From assembly GCA_008680965.1 (NCBI GenBank), contig NAKE01000001.1, positions 558,001-622,000 on the forward strand: a DNA stretch of 64,000 bases. Reading direction: 5' to 3'. Positions 8,281 through 16,355 of this stretch are shown piece after piece. Position 1 is the first letter of the stretch. Every line of letters begins with the position of its first letter. This stretch comes from Collinsella aerofaciens. Lineage in GTDB: Bacteria; Actinomycetota; Coriobacteriia; Coriobacteriales; Coriobacteriaceae. A program made the position numbers and the translations under genes. The notes under the pieces are model-generated. The model worked only from the letters and a program-made list of their open reading frames with translations. It made no database searches and was not told the DNA's origin.

Positions 8281-8552
8281 CTCTTCCCCTCTCCTAACTA
8301 ATCTCGGGGGCTTGCCCCTTAGGCAGAGACGACACTCGCATACTTGCCGGCGTCAGGTGTTGATGTCGCCTCTGTTTACGGATTTCATGATAGTTGGGGT
8401 GTTTGCAAACAGGGCGGGCTGGAACAAACGGTTCTTAAAAACGAGTGCGACTAATCTATTTCGTTGTTACCATCTTTCCATTTCGGTCAGCGGTATTCTT
8501 TTTTGGTCAAACGGTTTTAAGTGTGAATGACTAACTGCACCTCAAACAATCC
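8281..8552 (-). promoter_or_regulatory. Upstream region of the alpha-glucoside PTS operon
   Basis: No gene is seen in these 270 bp. A perfect 12-bp palindrome TGTTTGCAAACA (8400-8411) lies 120 bp upstream of the PTS start, and an AT-rich stretch (8430-8520) holds the probable promoter, including TTGACC-like hexamers on the minus strand. The palindrome is a candidate operator for the RpiR regulator or a global factor; its assignment is not established. Confidence 0.4.
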
Positions 8553-8570
8553 CTATTTCACCGCAACTTA
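8553..8570. repeat. Single copy of the TAAGCTGCGGTG-type motif
   Basis: CTATTTCACCGCAACTTA differs by two bases from one arm of the inverted repeat at 16102-16172. Here only one arm is present, at the 3' end of the PHP-phosphatase remnant. Confidence 0.5.
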
Positions 8571-8581
8571 TGAAGGGATGG

Positions 8582-8880
8582 CTAGGCGAGGGGTGTGAGT
8601 TCCCATTCACCGGTGGCGTGAGGGATGTCGAAGGTTCGATAACCGCAGTCGTAGACGTGGGCCTGGGCCTCGCGGATGCTCCAGCAAATATCGCAGGCTC
8701 GGTGCGCATCCGAACCAAAGGTAATCGGCACCTCGGCATGGGCAAAGCAACGCAGCAGCCCGGTCGCGGGATAGTAGTCGTCCAAGTCCTTGCGCGGCGC
8801 GGCCCTTGATGCGACGAACGCGCTGGGGGCCGAAATCGACTGGAAAGGTGGGTCGCGTGCGAGGGTCGCCACGCAGCATC
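8582..8880 (-). pseudogene. PHP-family phosphatase (HisJ-like), C-terminal remnant
   Basis: The last 75-100 codons resemble the C-terminus of PHP-domain histidinol phosphatases: RKDLDDYYPATGLLRCF, then PITFGSDAHRACDI, in which SDAH is the metal-binding D-x-H of the last PHP motif. Full members have about 260-280 residues, but upstream of about 8880 the frame runs into a 19-bp-arm palindrome and then the larC-like gene, so the metal-binding N-terminus is missing. I take it to be a decayed gene; a short independent protein is unlikely because the active site would be incomplete. Confidence 0.65.
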
Positions 8881-8896
8881 GGCCTTGCTCCAAAAC

Positions 8897-8953
8897 ATGC
8901 ACATCAGCCTCCAAAAGCTGCAAAAAATGACATGTTTGGAGGCTGATGCGCAT
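8897..8953. repeat. 19-bp inverted repeat at the break point of the PHP remnant
   Basis: ATGCACATCAGCCTCCAAA (8897-8915) pairs with TTTGGAGGCTGATGCGCAT (8935-8953), one mismatch, with a 19-nt A-rich spacer. It sits where homology of the phosphatase remnant stops, so it may be an inserted element that truncated the gene. Confidence 0.75.
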
Positions 8954-9092
8954 ATTTGGCTGAAGCGGTGGGGTGTCGGTTTCTTGCGGACAAGGAAAAT
9001 CGCGCTCATCGCGCTCCGCCACATCCACGCCGCCCGCGATGTGCTAGCGTTTGGGTGAACAAAACGAGCCGCGCGGAAAGGAGCCGGACCGT

Positions 9093-9578
9093 ATGCCACG
9101 CGATAGCAAATCCCCGCTGTCCCGCGAGACCGATGCGCCAGAGACCATCGTCAAGCTGGAATGCGATATCGACGACGCGTCGCCCGAGGTGCTCGCCTAC
9201 GCCGCCGACCGCCTGCGCGAGGCCGGCGCGCGCGAGGCGCACTGGCTGCCCCTCTATTGCAAGAAGGGCCGTCCCGGCTGGCAGTTGCAGGTAATCTGTA
9301 CCCACGAGGATATCGAGCGCCTGCAGACGATTATCTTTTTGGAAACCACGACCAATGCCATCCGCCGCCAGGTCATGGAGCGCGTTTGCCTGCCACGCCG
9401 CTTTGAGCGCGTAACGACGCCTTGGGGCGAGGTTGCCGTCAAAGTAGCCACCCTGCCCGACGGCAGTGAGCGTGCGGCGCCCGAGTACGAGGATTGCGCC
9501 CGTCTTGCCCGTGAGCACGACGTGCCGCTCCAGCGCGTGATGCAGGCGGCCCAGAGCGCGGCACTGCGATTTGAATAA
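9093..9578 (+). CDS. Stand-alone LarC C-terminal domain (nickel-pincer cofactor insertion protein)
   Basis: 161 residues matching the C-terminal half of LarC, the CTP-dependent nickel insertase that completes the nickel-pincer nucleotide cofactor of lactate racemase and related enzymes. Recognisable segments are VKLECDIDDASPEVLAYAAD, KKGRPGWQLQVIC, IIFLETTTNAIRRQ and PEYEDCARLAREHDVPL. In Lactiplantibacillus LarC is produced from larC1 and larC2 by programmed frameshifting; here no larC1, larB or larE lies nearby and the upstream DNA is a phosphatase remnant. ATG 9093 follows AAAGGAGCC. It may be a functional orphan or a leftover. The gene is not damaged in frame. Confidence 0.85.
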   Translation: MPRDSKSPLSRETDAPETIVKLECDIDDASPEVLAYAADRLREAGAREAHWLPLYCKKGRPGWQLQVICTHEDIERLQTIIFLETTTNAIRRQVMERVCLPRRFERVTTPWGEVAVKVATLPDGSERAAPEYEDCARLAREHDVPLQRVMQAAQSAALRFE

Positions 9579-9636
9579 CAAGATCGTGCGGCGCGCCGCG
9601 ACCGGCTCCGTCAACTCCATCCCGAAAGGATCCCTC

Positions 9637-10185
9637 ATGAAATACCTCATCGCCTCTGACATTCACGGCTCGGCATATTGGACCGAGCGCCTCTGCTCCG
9701 CCATCGAGTCCGAGCAGCCCGACCGCATCGTCCTGCTGGGCGACCTGCTCTATCACGGTCCGCGTAACGACCTGCCGCGCGATTACGCTCCCAAGCGTGT
9801 GATTCCGCTGCTCAATGCCCTGGCCGACCGCATCATCGCGGTGCGCGGCAACTGTGACGCCGAGGTCGACCAGATGGTACTCGATTTCCCGGTCATGGCC
9901 GACTACGCCACGCTGTTTGACGAGACCGGCCGTGAGCTGTTCCTGACGCACGGCCACGTCTTTGGCGCCGGCATGCACAACAGCGTCGACCACGCGCCCG
10001 CGCTGCCCGAGGGCTCCGCGCTCGTCTACGGCCATACGCACATCAAGGTTAACGAGGCAAGCGCCGCGCACCCGGGCCTGTGGCTCTTCAATCCCGGCAG
10101 CGTGAGCATTCCCAAGGACGGTACGCACAGCTACGGCATCTACGAGGGCGGCGCGTTCCGTCACGTGGTCCTGGAGGAGGAATAA
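9637..10185 (+). CDS. yfcE: YfcE-type phosphodiesterase (calcineurin-like metallophosphoesterase)
   Basis: 182 residues with the complete dimetal phosphoesterase motif set: SDIHG, GDLLYHG, RGNCD, THGHVFG and YGHTH. The pattern and length match YfcE/MJ0936 phosphodiesterases, which hydrolyse artificial and cyclic phosphodiesters in vitro; the physiological substrate is unknown. ATG 9637 is chosen because it is preceded by GAAAGGA and begins MKYLIASDIHG. It is followed 2 bp later by mazG, so the two are probably cotranscribed. Confidence 0.9.
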   Translation: MKYLIASDIHGSAYWTERLCSAIESEQPDRIVLLGDLLYHGPRNDLPRDYAPKRVIPLLNALADRIIAVRGNCDAEVDQMVLDFPVMADYATLFDETGRELFLTHGHVFGAGMHNSVDHAPALPEGSALVYGHTHIKVNEASAAHPGLWLFNPGSVSIPKDGTHSYGIYEGGAFRHVVLEEE

Positions 10186-10187
10186 CC

Positions 10188-11048
10188 ATGGCGCAGCACA
10201 TGGCTCAGCAAAATGCCGAGGGTTCGCGCGACCTGTCCACGCTGGTCGACGCGTCGGCTGAGCTGCAGCATCTGGTGCAGACTATCTGGCGTCTGCGTCA
10301 GCCCGATGGCTGCCCGTGGGATCGCGAGCAGACGCACCGCAGCATTGGCAAGAACATGATCGAGGAGGCCTACGAGGCGCTCGACTGCATCGAGGCCGAT
10401 GATGCGGCACACCTGCGCGAGGAGCTGGGCGACGTGCTCATGCAGGTAGTGTTGCATGCGCAGATCGCGGCGGATGCCGGTGAGTTTACGCTGGCCGATG
10501 TGGCGCGCGATATCGACGCCAAGCTCATTCGCCGCCACCCACACGTGTTTGGCGATGCGGACGCCGAGAGCTCCGACGAGGTGCTCAAGATTTGGGACGA
10601 GGTCAAGCTTGCCGAGAAGGCCGCCAAGGACAAGGCCGTGGCGGCGGGCGAGGCTGCGCCCGAGGGCCTACTCGACGGTGTGCCCACGCATCTGCCGGCG
10701 CTGATGCAGGCTCAGAAGGTGTCGCGCAAGGCGGCTGCCGTGGGCTTTGAGTGGGAGACGGTCCAGGATGTGTGGGACGAGGTAGCAGAGGAGCGTGCCG
10801 AGTTTGAGGCCGAGAAGCCCGGCTCGCCCGAGCGCGAGATGGAGTTTGGCGATCTGCTTTTTGCCCTAGTCAACGTTGCACGCAAAGAGGGTATCGACGC
10901 CGAGAGCGCCCTGCGCGCTAGCACGGCCAAGTTCCGCCGTCGCTGGGCTGCGATGGAGGCCGCCGTGCACGAGGCGGGCGATGACCTCGCCGCCTGCTCA
11001 ACCGCTCAACTCAACGACCTGTGGGACCAAGCAAAAGCAAGCGAGTGA
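10188..11048 (+). CDS. mazG: Nucleoside triphosphate pyrophosphohydrolase MazG
   Basis: 286 residues with two MazG domains. The first (about 20-120) has DGCPWDREQTH and the metal-binding EEAYE / EELGDVL helices; the second (about 170-275) repeats the pattern with FGDLLFALVNVARKEGID. It hydrolyses non-canonical or excess NTPs to NMP and pyrophosphate, housekeeping of the nucleotide pool and, in E. coli, lowering of ppGpp. ATG 10188 follows GGAGGAGG, which overlaps the end of yfcE. An Ala/Lys-rich linker near residue 150 is longer than in E. coli MazG. Confidence 0.95.
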   Translation: MAQHMAQQNAEGSRDLSTLVDASAELQHLVQTIWRLRQPDGCPWDREQTHRSIGKNMIEEAYEALDCIEADDAAHLREELGDVLMQVVLHAQIAADAGEFTLADVARDIDAKLIRRHPHVFGDADAESSDEVLKIWDEVKLAEKAAKDKAVAAGEAAPEGLLDGVPTHLPALMQAQKVSRKAAAVGFEWETVQDVWDEVAEERAEFEAEKPGSPEREMEFGDLLFALVNVARKEGIDAESALRASTAKFRRRWAAMEAAVHEAGDDLAACSTAQLNDLWDQAKASE

Positions 11049-11087
11049 GGCCTGCGTCTCTCACGGCATCCATTCGTAGAGAGGTCT

Positions 11088-12455
11088 CTACAAGCAAAAA
11101 GCCATATACAACGGAAGATGTGCCAGCTGTGCTTCGGCATCCCACTCGAGTTGTTTAGGGTGCAACACGTAAGCCATCCCAATCTTCTTGTTAAAGCGCG
11201 CGCGGAATCGGTCGAGGGAGATGGTTCCGTATCTGCGTGGCGACTTAACTTCGATGGGGCTGATGCGCGGCTTTCCGGCGGCATTGACATAGGGTCGGGT
11301 AACGAGGAAGTCGATTTCCATGCGCTCCTCTCCCTCCTTCTTTCCGCTTTGGGAATAAAAGAAGAGCCTGTGTCCATTGGCCTTTAGAGATTGGGCAACG
11401 TAGTTTTCGGTAAGCATTCCTTCGTTCAATCCGATGTCGCCGCGAAGCACGGCCCTGTAAACGTCTTCATCGGTATCGTTGTTGTCAGAGAAGGCAAGCG
11501 TTACAAGCAGGCCGGTGTCTGCCATGTAGCACTTGAGGGCCGTTTGCTCCATGCTGAGTGAAAGGCCCACGCTCGGTTCGCTTGCGGCATAGCAGATATT
11601 GGCAATTCGCGCGTCTGCCAGCCAAAAGAAGGCTTCTTCGTAGGTGCGCATGCGTGCGTTTTTATCAAGTGAGGAAAGCTTGAATCGTTTTTCGTGCCTA
11701 GAGAGCTGACCCGGGATGCCATCGAGTACGGAGACGACTTTGAATTCGTAACCGGTTGCAAAACGAGAGATATCGTTGCGATAGAGCTGGACGATTCGGC
11801 GCTTCGAAGCGTCGACGGGCGCAAAAGCGCGCTGTTCAACATAGATGGATACCGGCTCAGGCATGCCGCCTACGAGCATGTATTCGCGCATAAGGGAGAG
11901 CGCTCTGCGATGTAGGGCATCGGGGAGCGGCTTCATCTTGTTAAAACTCATGCGAATGAGATCGGCCAGCCCCTTTTCGTCCATGCCCCAAAGAAACTCC
12001 TCAAAGTCGAGGGGCTCAAGTTCCAGAGATTCTTCCTCGGATGGGATGACGATATCTTTAATGTTCTGCTTGATGCTGAGTAGGGATCCAGTTTCGATGT
12101 AGTCGTAACGTCCGTCTGCAACGAGATACTTGATGAGTCCGCGTGCTTGCGGGTACATCTGGACCTCGTCAAAGACGATAAGCGTCTCGTGTTCATAGAG
12201 TTTGACGTTATAGAAAACCGAGAGATAGAGGAAGAGCGAGTCGAAGTCAGTGCGATAGTCCTCAAAATATTGCTTAACTTCGGCAGGTGCTTGAAAGAAA
12301 TCAATGACAAGGCAGGACTTGTATTCGGTTTCTCCAAACGTGCGGGCAAGCGTGCTCTTGCCGACGCGGCGGGCTCCTTCAATAAGAAGTGCTGTTTTAC
12401 CAGCGCTTTCATGCTTCCATTTTAGTAGTTTGTCATAGGCTTTTCGTTTAAGCAT
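11088..12455 (-). CDS. AAA-type ATPase with DUF4143 C-terminal domain
   Basis: 455 residues. The N-terminal AAA_14 domain has Walker A GARRVGKST (about residue 24) and Walker B LIVFDEVQMYPQAR; the C-terminal DUF4143 region is nuclease-like, with EMLTENYVAQSLKANG and MEIDFLV followed by PIEVKS, resembling a PD-(D/E)XK pattern. Such proteins are common multicopy accessory genes of unknown function, proposed to take part in defence or plasmid and phage conflicts. Start 12455 follows GAGGTAGCC. Three 17-bp repeats spaced exactly 33 bp precede it and probably control it. Convergent with mazG. Confidence 0.85.
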   Translation of the reverse strand: MLKRKAYDKLLKWKHESAGKTALLIEGARRVGKSTLARTFGETEYKSCLVIDFFQAPAEVKQYFEDYRTDFDSLFLYLSVFYNVKLYEHETLIVFDEVQMYPQARGLIKYLVADGRYDYIETGSLLSIKQNIKDIVIPSEEESLELEPLDFEEFLWGMDEKGLADLIRMSFNKMKPLPDALHRRALSLMREYMLVGGMPEPVSIYVEQRAFAPVDASKRRIVQLYRNDISRFATGYEFKVVSVLDGIPGQLSRHEKRFKLSSLDKNARMRTYEEAFFWLADARIANICYAASEPSVGLSLSMEQTALKCYMADTGLLVTLAFSDNNDTDEDVYRAVLRGDIGLNEGMLTENYVAQSLKANGHRLFFYSQSGKKEGEERMEIDFLVTRPYVNAAGKPRISPIEVKSPRRYGTISLDRFRARFNKKIGMAYVLHPKQLEWDAEAQLAHLPLYMAFCL

Positions 12456-12467
12456 GGCTACCTCGTA

Positions 12468-12560
12468 CACGATATCCAGAACTTTTATAACCTGATTATG
12501 CACGATATCCAGAACTTCAGACCCTTAGAATTGCACGATATCCAGAACTTTGCACGATGT
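12468..12560. promoter_or_regulatory. Three direct repeats of 33-bp period upstream of the ATPase gene
   Basis: CACGATATCCAGAACTT occurs at 12468-12484, 12501-12517 and 12534-12550, exactly 33 bp apart, about three helical turns; a partial fourth copy CACGAT is at 12553. Each contains the palindrome GATATC. The first copy ends 12 bp from the ATPase start, so a protein bound here would cover the promoter or leader. They look like an operator array, possibly autoregulatory. Confidence 0.8.
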
Positions 12561-12831
12561 AAAAGCACATTATTGGCTCTTTCATTCGCAAGCCGGGTAA
12601 AGACGGTATGCCGATAGAAGAATTTAATGGGGGGGGGCGACCTCTAGAGAGGAATGCTCGGTGCAAAAACAAGCGCCCCAAAGAATGATTTCTCCAATTC
12701 ATATGTATCCCTTGGCTAACTTAGGGCATAATGCAAAAAGTGCGACATGGCTAACTTACGGAGGCGCACCGATGGTGCACAGTCGGCCAGTCGCTTGCAT
12801 CAACTACGTTTCCAAGTGAGAGGGAGACAAC
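12561..12831 (+). promoter_or_regulatory. Upstream region of eno
   Basis: Divergent gap with no gene. It contains a run of nine G at 12629-12637, two direct copies of TGGCTAACTTA 36 bp apart around 12713 and 12749 flanking a CATAAT-type -10 candidate, and the eno ribosome binding site GAGAGGGAG just before ATG 12832. Confidence 0.4.
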
Positions 12832-14121
12832 ATGAGTGACATTTTGGACGTCTACGGTCGCGAGGTGCTCGACAGCCGCGGTAACCCCACCGTCGAGGTC
12901 GAGGTCGTGCTCGAGGACGGCAGCTTCGGTCGCGCGATGGTGCCTTCGGGCGCTTCGACCGGCGCCTTTGAGGCATGCGAGCTGCGCGATGGCGACAAGG
13001 GTCGCTACCTGGGCAAGGGCGTCTCGCAGGCCGTCGAGCACGTCAACAACGAGTGCGCCGATGCCGTCGTGGGCCTCGATGCCTTCGACCAGCGCGCCGT
13101 CGATGCCGCGCTGATCGCCGCGGACGGTACTCCCAACAAGACCAAGCTCGGCGCTAACGCCATCTTGGGCGTGTCGCTGGCCGTCGCCCGCGCCGCTGCC
13201 GAGTCGGCGGGCCTTTCGCTGTACCAGTACCTGGGCGGCGTTAACGCCCACCTGCTGCCCACGCCCATGATGAACATCCTCAACGGCGGCGTGCATGCCG
13301 ACAATAACGTTGACTTCCAGGAGTTCATGATCATGCCGGTGGGCGCTCCGAGCTTTACCGAGGGCCTGCGTTGGTGCGCCGAGGTCTACCACACCCTCAA
13401 GGGCGTGCTGCACGAGGCAGGCCTGGGCGGCGGCGTGGGCGACGAGGGCGGCTTTGCGCCCAACCTCAAGACCAACGCCGAACCGTTCGAGTACATCACC
13501 AAGGCCGTGGAGAAGGCCGGCTTTAAGCCCGGCGTCGACTTCATGTACGCCATGGATCCGGCCTCGACCGAGTTCTACAACGCCGAGACCGGTATGTACG
13601 AGCTCAAGGGCGAGGGCGTAGAGTACACGAGCGCCCAGATGGTCGATTACTGGGAGAAGCTTGTCGACACCTATCCCATCATCTCCATCGAGGACGGCAT
13701 GGCCGAGGAAGACTGGGACGGTTGGGTCGAGCTTACCCGCCGCATTGGTAACAAAGTGCAGCTGGTGGGCGACGACCTATTCGTCACCAACACCGAGCGC
13801 CTCAAGAAGGGCATCGAGCTGGGCGCCGCCAATGCGATCCTGGTCAAGGTCAACCAGATTGGCACGCTCACCGAGTCGCTCGAGGCTATCGAGACTGCCA
13901 AGGAGGCCGGCTACGCTTGCATCGTGAGTCACCGTTCCGGCGAGACCGAGGACTCCACGATCGCCGACCTGGTCGTGGGTGTTAACGCCGGCCAGATCAA
14001 GTCGGGCGCCCCGTGCCGCAGCGACCGTATTGCCAAGTACAACCAGCTCATCCGCATCGAGGACGAGCTCGAGGGCAGCGCGCGCTACGCCGGTAAGGCC
14101 GCGTTCTACAACATTCGCTAA
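12832..14121 (+). CDS. eno: Enolase (phosphopyruvate hydratase)
   Basis: 429 residues, standard enolase length. It converts 2-phosphoglycerate to phosphoenolpyruvate in glycolysis and so also feeds the PTS. Diagnostic parts: DSRGNPTVEVEV at the N-terminus, the mobile loop SGASTGAFEA, NGGVHADNN, the Mg ligands in SIEDGMAEEDW and VGDDLFVTN, and the active-site lid SHRSGETEDSTIADL. ATG 12832 follows GAGAGGGAG. It has its own promoter region and a strong terminator downstream, so it is probably monocistronic. Confidence 0.99.
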   Translation: MSDILDVYGREVLDSRGNPTVEVEVVLEDGSFGRAMVPSGASTGAFEACELRDGDKGRYLGKGVSQAVEHVNNECADAVVGLDAFDQRAVDAALIAADGTPNKTKLGANAILGVSLAVARAAAESAGLSLYQYLGGVNAHLLPTPMMNILNGGVHADNNVDFQEFMIMPVGAPSFTEGLRWCAEVYHTLKGVLHEAGLGGGVGDEGGFAPNLKTNAEPFEYITKAVEKAGFKPGVDFMYAMDPASTEFYNAETGMYELKGEGVEYTSAQMVDYWEKLVDTYPIISIEDGMAEEDWDGWVELTRRIGNKVQLVGDDLFVTNTERLKKGIELGAANAILVKVNQIGTLTESLEAIETAKEAGYACIVSHRSGETEDSTIADLVVGVNAGQIKSGAPCRSDRIAKYNQLIRIEDELEGSARYAGKAAFYNIR

Positions 14122-14193
14122 ACGGGCGAATTTGGCGAGGGGGAGGCTGACTCGGTTCCTCCCCGCCTTGGCTGGATGCCGCAAAGAACTATG

Positions 14194-14226
14194 GGCGCTG
14201 GGCCATACGGCTCAGCGCCTTTTTTA
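14194..14226 (+). terminator. Rho-independent terminator after eno
   Basis: GGCGCTG...CAGCGCC stem (14194-14200 with 14213-14219, extended by GGC/GCT) followed directly by TTTTTTT. A second GC stem (GGGGGAGG...CCTCCCC) lies just upstream. Confidence 0.85.
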
Positions 14227-14316
14227 TGTCGAGCAAAGGCTGACGAAGGTGGTGCGGGCGCTCGTGCTATAACTAAAGGACTTAGCGCAAACAAACCTCA
14301 ACCGCACAAGGCGCAC

Positions 14317-15078
14317 ATGGATCAGATTTACGACAACAGGTACTATTCCGCCGGTTCGCGTGAGCCGTCGCCTCGTCGTGCGCGTACCGCACAGCTTGGC
14401 GGGTCTGGTTATGCTGGTGCTGATCGCTCCAGGTATAGCTCGCCGGCGACTTCGCATCCCAATGCTCAGCCAAATAGTTCCTCGGATAGTCCGGTGCGCC
14501 CATCGCGTTCCAAGCATGCGTCGCGCCCTTCGACCCAGGCGTCCGACAAGCCGCGCCGTCCCTCAAGCCGTCTTTCCGGCTCGGACTTTATGCACTACGC
14601 CAACGACAACGCAGCGGTCAAGGCAATTTACGACTTTACCCACGGTCCTCAGCGAGGGCTGTTTATCGGTATTGTCGTCGCCCTGGTGCTCGTGAGCCTG
14701 TACTTTCCCATGCGCGACCTCTACGTTGCCAAACGCTCGAGCGATATCTTGGCCAAGCAGGTCGAGATTCGCCAGCAGTACAACGACGAGCTGCAGAAAA
14801 GCGTCGACAAGCTGCTCTCGGAGGAGGGTATCAAGGACGCGGCATCCGAGGACTTGGGCCTGGTGATGCCCGGCGAGAAGAGAATTGAAGTGCAGGGCCT
14901 GGACGACGATTCGGATTCGTCTTCGAGCAGGAAGTCGTCGAACGCCAAGAAGGCCAGCGAAGTTGCCAAGGAAATCGAAGACGTCGGTAAGGACGCGCCG
15001 TGGTACATCCAGGCGCTCGACATGCTGTTTGGGTTTAACGGTGTCGAGGGCCAGGCGGTCGTGTCCAACGGCAAATAG
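14317..15078 (+). CDS. DivIC/FtsB-like septum formation initiator
   Basis: 253 residues. A long Ser/Pro/Arg-rich cytoplasmic N-terminus (about 1-110) precedes one transmembrane helix (GLFIGIVVALVLVSLYFPM, about 111-129) and an extracytoplasmic coiled coil (YVAKRSSDILAKQVEIRQQY and on), which ends in an acidic Ser-rich tail. This bitopic layout is that of FtsB/DivIC, divisome proteins that complex with FtsL and FtsQ. The start is set at MDQIYDNRYY (14317), preceded by AAGG. It is followed 20 bp later by the Ppx/GppA gene, the same order as in many actinobacteria (eno-ftsB-ppx). Confidence 0.85.
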   Translation: MDQIYDNRYYSAGSREPSPRRARTAQLGGSGYAGADRSRYSSPATSHPNAQPNSSSDSPVRPSRSKHASRPSTQASDKPRRPSSRLSGSDFMHYANDNAAVKAIYDFTHGPQRGLFIGIVVALVLVSLYFPMRDLYVAKRSSDILAKQVEIRQQYNDELQKSVDKLLSEEGIKDAASEDLGLVMPGEKRIEVQGLDDDSDSSSSRKSSNAKKASEVAKEIEDVGKDAPWYIQALDMLFGFNGVEGQAVVSNGK

Positions 15079-15098
15079 CGCCCGGAGGGGAGCCTGCA

Positions 15099-16100
15099 AT
15101 GGCAGATTGCAAACGCTATAAGGTAGCCGCGATCGACCTGGGAACAGTGTCGTCGCGACTGGTGTTAGCGCAGGTCGAGGCCGGGGCGATCGTGGAATCG
15201 TCCAAGCATACCGAGATCACCGACTTGGGCGAGGGCGTGGACGCGACGGGCCGCTTTTGCGAGGCGGCCGTTGAGCGCGTGCTCGCCGCATGCCGCATGT
15301 TTGTGGACGAGGCGCGTGCCTTTGGGGCCGCGTGCATCTGCACCACATGCACGAGCGCCGCGCGCGATGCGTCCAATGCCGCGCTGCTGCTGGACGGCCT
15401 GCGCGATCTGGGGCTTGAGCCACAGGTGATTCCGGGCGAGGTCGAGGCACGCCTGACGTTTTTTGGCGTGGCGCACGACTTTGCTGGCGAGCGCATCATT
15501 GTTGCCGATTCGGGCGGCGGATCCACGGAGCTCGCGACGGGCGTCTATGCGCCGGAGCGTGGGGTCTTTGCGCTGGAGGGCACGCGTTCGCTGGACATCG
15601 GTTGTCGCCGCGTGACGGAGCGGTTCTTCTCGGCGCTGCCGCCTGCGGACGGCGAGCTTGCTGCCGCTGCCGCGTGGGCAGGTGAGCAGTTCGCCGCCTA
15701 TTTTGAAGGCCTGCCCAGCGACTTTGAGCGCGCCGAACGCCTGGTCGCCGTGGGCGGCACCGTCACCACGCTCGTGGCGCTCGTTCATAAGCTGGAACCG
15801 TACGATTCGAGCTTTGTGCACCTGCGCGAGCTTTCGCTGAATCAGGTTTCGGTCGCTATCGAGCGCATGTCTGTGTTGGATGCGGACGGCATCGCCGCTC
15901 TACCGGGTGTACAGCCCAAACGCGCGGGCGTGATCTTGGCGGGCGCCGTGGTGATCCACGAGCTCATGCGAGCCGGCGGCTACAAGACGCTCACTGTAAG
16001 CGAGAACAGCCTACTCGCCGGCATGGCCGCCACCATCAACGAGGTTCTCGACGGTGCGACCCCCACCATCGCCTGGACCCCCGCTCTCAGCACCCTCTAA
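15099..16100 (+). CDS. Ppx/GppA-family exopolyphosphatase
   Basis: 333 residues of the ASKHA-fold Ppx/GppA family, hydrolysing terminal phosphates of polyphosphate or pppGpp. Visible motifs: N-terminal phosphate-1 loop AAIDLGTVSSRLVLAQ, VIPGEVEARLTFFGVA, phosphate-2 loop VADSGGGSTEL, IGCRRVTERF, and AVGGTVTTLVAL. It has only the catalytic core, without the C-terminal HD-like domain of E. coli Ppx, like the short actinobacterial Ppx1/Ppx2. RBS CGGAGGGGAG precedes ATG 15099. Substrate preference cannot be read from the sequence. Confidence 0.92.
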   Translation: MADCKRYKVAAIDLGTVSSRLVLAQVEAGAIVESSKHTEITDLGEGVDATGRFCEAAVERVLAACRMFVDEARAFGAACICTTCTSAARDASNAALLLDGLRDLGLEPQVIPGEVEARLTFFGVAHDFAGERIIVADSGGGSTELATGVYAPERGVFALEGTRSLDIGCRRVTERFFSALPPADGELAAAAAWAGEQFAAYFEGLPSDFERAERLVAVGGTVTTLVALVHKLEPYDSSFVHLRELSLNQVSVAIERMSVLDADGIAALPGVQPKRAGVILAGAVVIHELMRAGGYKTLTVSENSLLAGMAATINEVLDGATPTIAWTPALSTL

Positions 16101-16101
16101 A

Positions 16102-16172
16102 TAAGCTGCGGTGAAATAGTTCCTAAATAAGCTGGTAAACGGTATAAACAGGATCTATTCCACCGCAGCTTA
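16102..16172. repeat. Inverted repeat of TAAGCTGCGGTGAAATAG
   Basis: TAAGCTGCGGTGAAATAG (16102-16119) pairs with CTATTCCACCGCAGCTTA (16155-16172), one mismatch, 35-nt spacer. It begins right after the ppx stop codon and could act as a terminator for it. A related single arm is at 8553-8570. Confidence 0.8.
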
Positions 16173-16196
16173 GAGCCCCACCGGCGTCCAAAAGAA

Positions 16197-16229
16197 ACGA
16201 GCCCGCATCCCTGGGGGACACGGGCTCGT
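16197..16229 (-). terminator. Terminator of tRNA-Leu
   Basis: ACGAGCCCG (16197-16205) pairs with CGGGCTCGT (16221-16229). On the minus strand the stem is followed by TTTCTTTT, so it ends the tRNA transcript. Confidence 0.8.
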
Positions 16230-16239
16230 AAACAATACG

Positions 16240-16324
16240 TGGTAGGGGCGGTGGGACTCGAACCCACAATCCTTGCGGCGAGAGATTTTAAGTCTCCTGC
16301 GTATGCCAATTCCGCCACGCCCCC
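16240..16324 (-). tRNA. tRNA-Leu (anticodon TAA)
   Basis: 85 nt on the minus strand with an encoded CCA. Acceptor stem GGGGGCG pairs with CGCCCCT (one G-U). The anticodon loop CTTAAAA gives anticodon TAA (reads UUA). The long variable arm (TCTCGCCGCAAGGA) and the T-arm GTGGGTTCGAGTCCCAC are typical of class II tRNA-Leu. Confidence 0.96.
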
Positions 16325-16355
16325 GTGAAACTAGAAGTCTAGCACAAGCCGTTCG

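Noticed and set aside
12468..12560. CRISPR-like array
   Set aside because: Only three 17-bp repeats with 16-bp gaps, no cas genes, and the position directly upstream of a gene fits an operator array.
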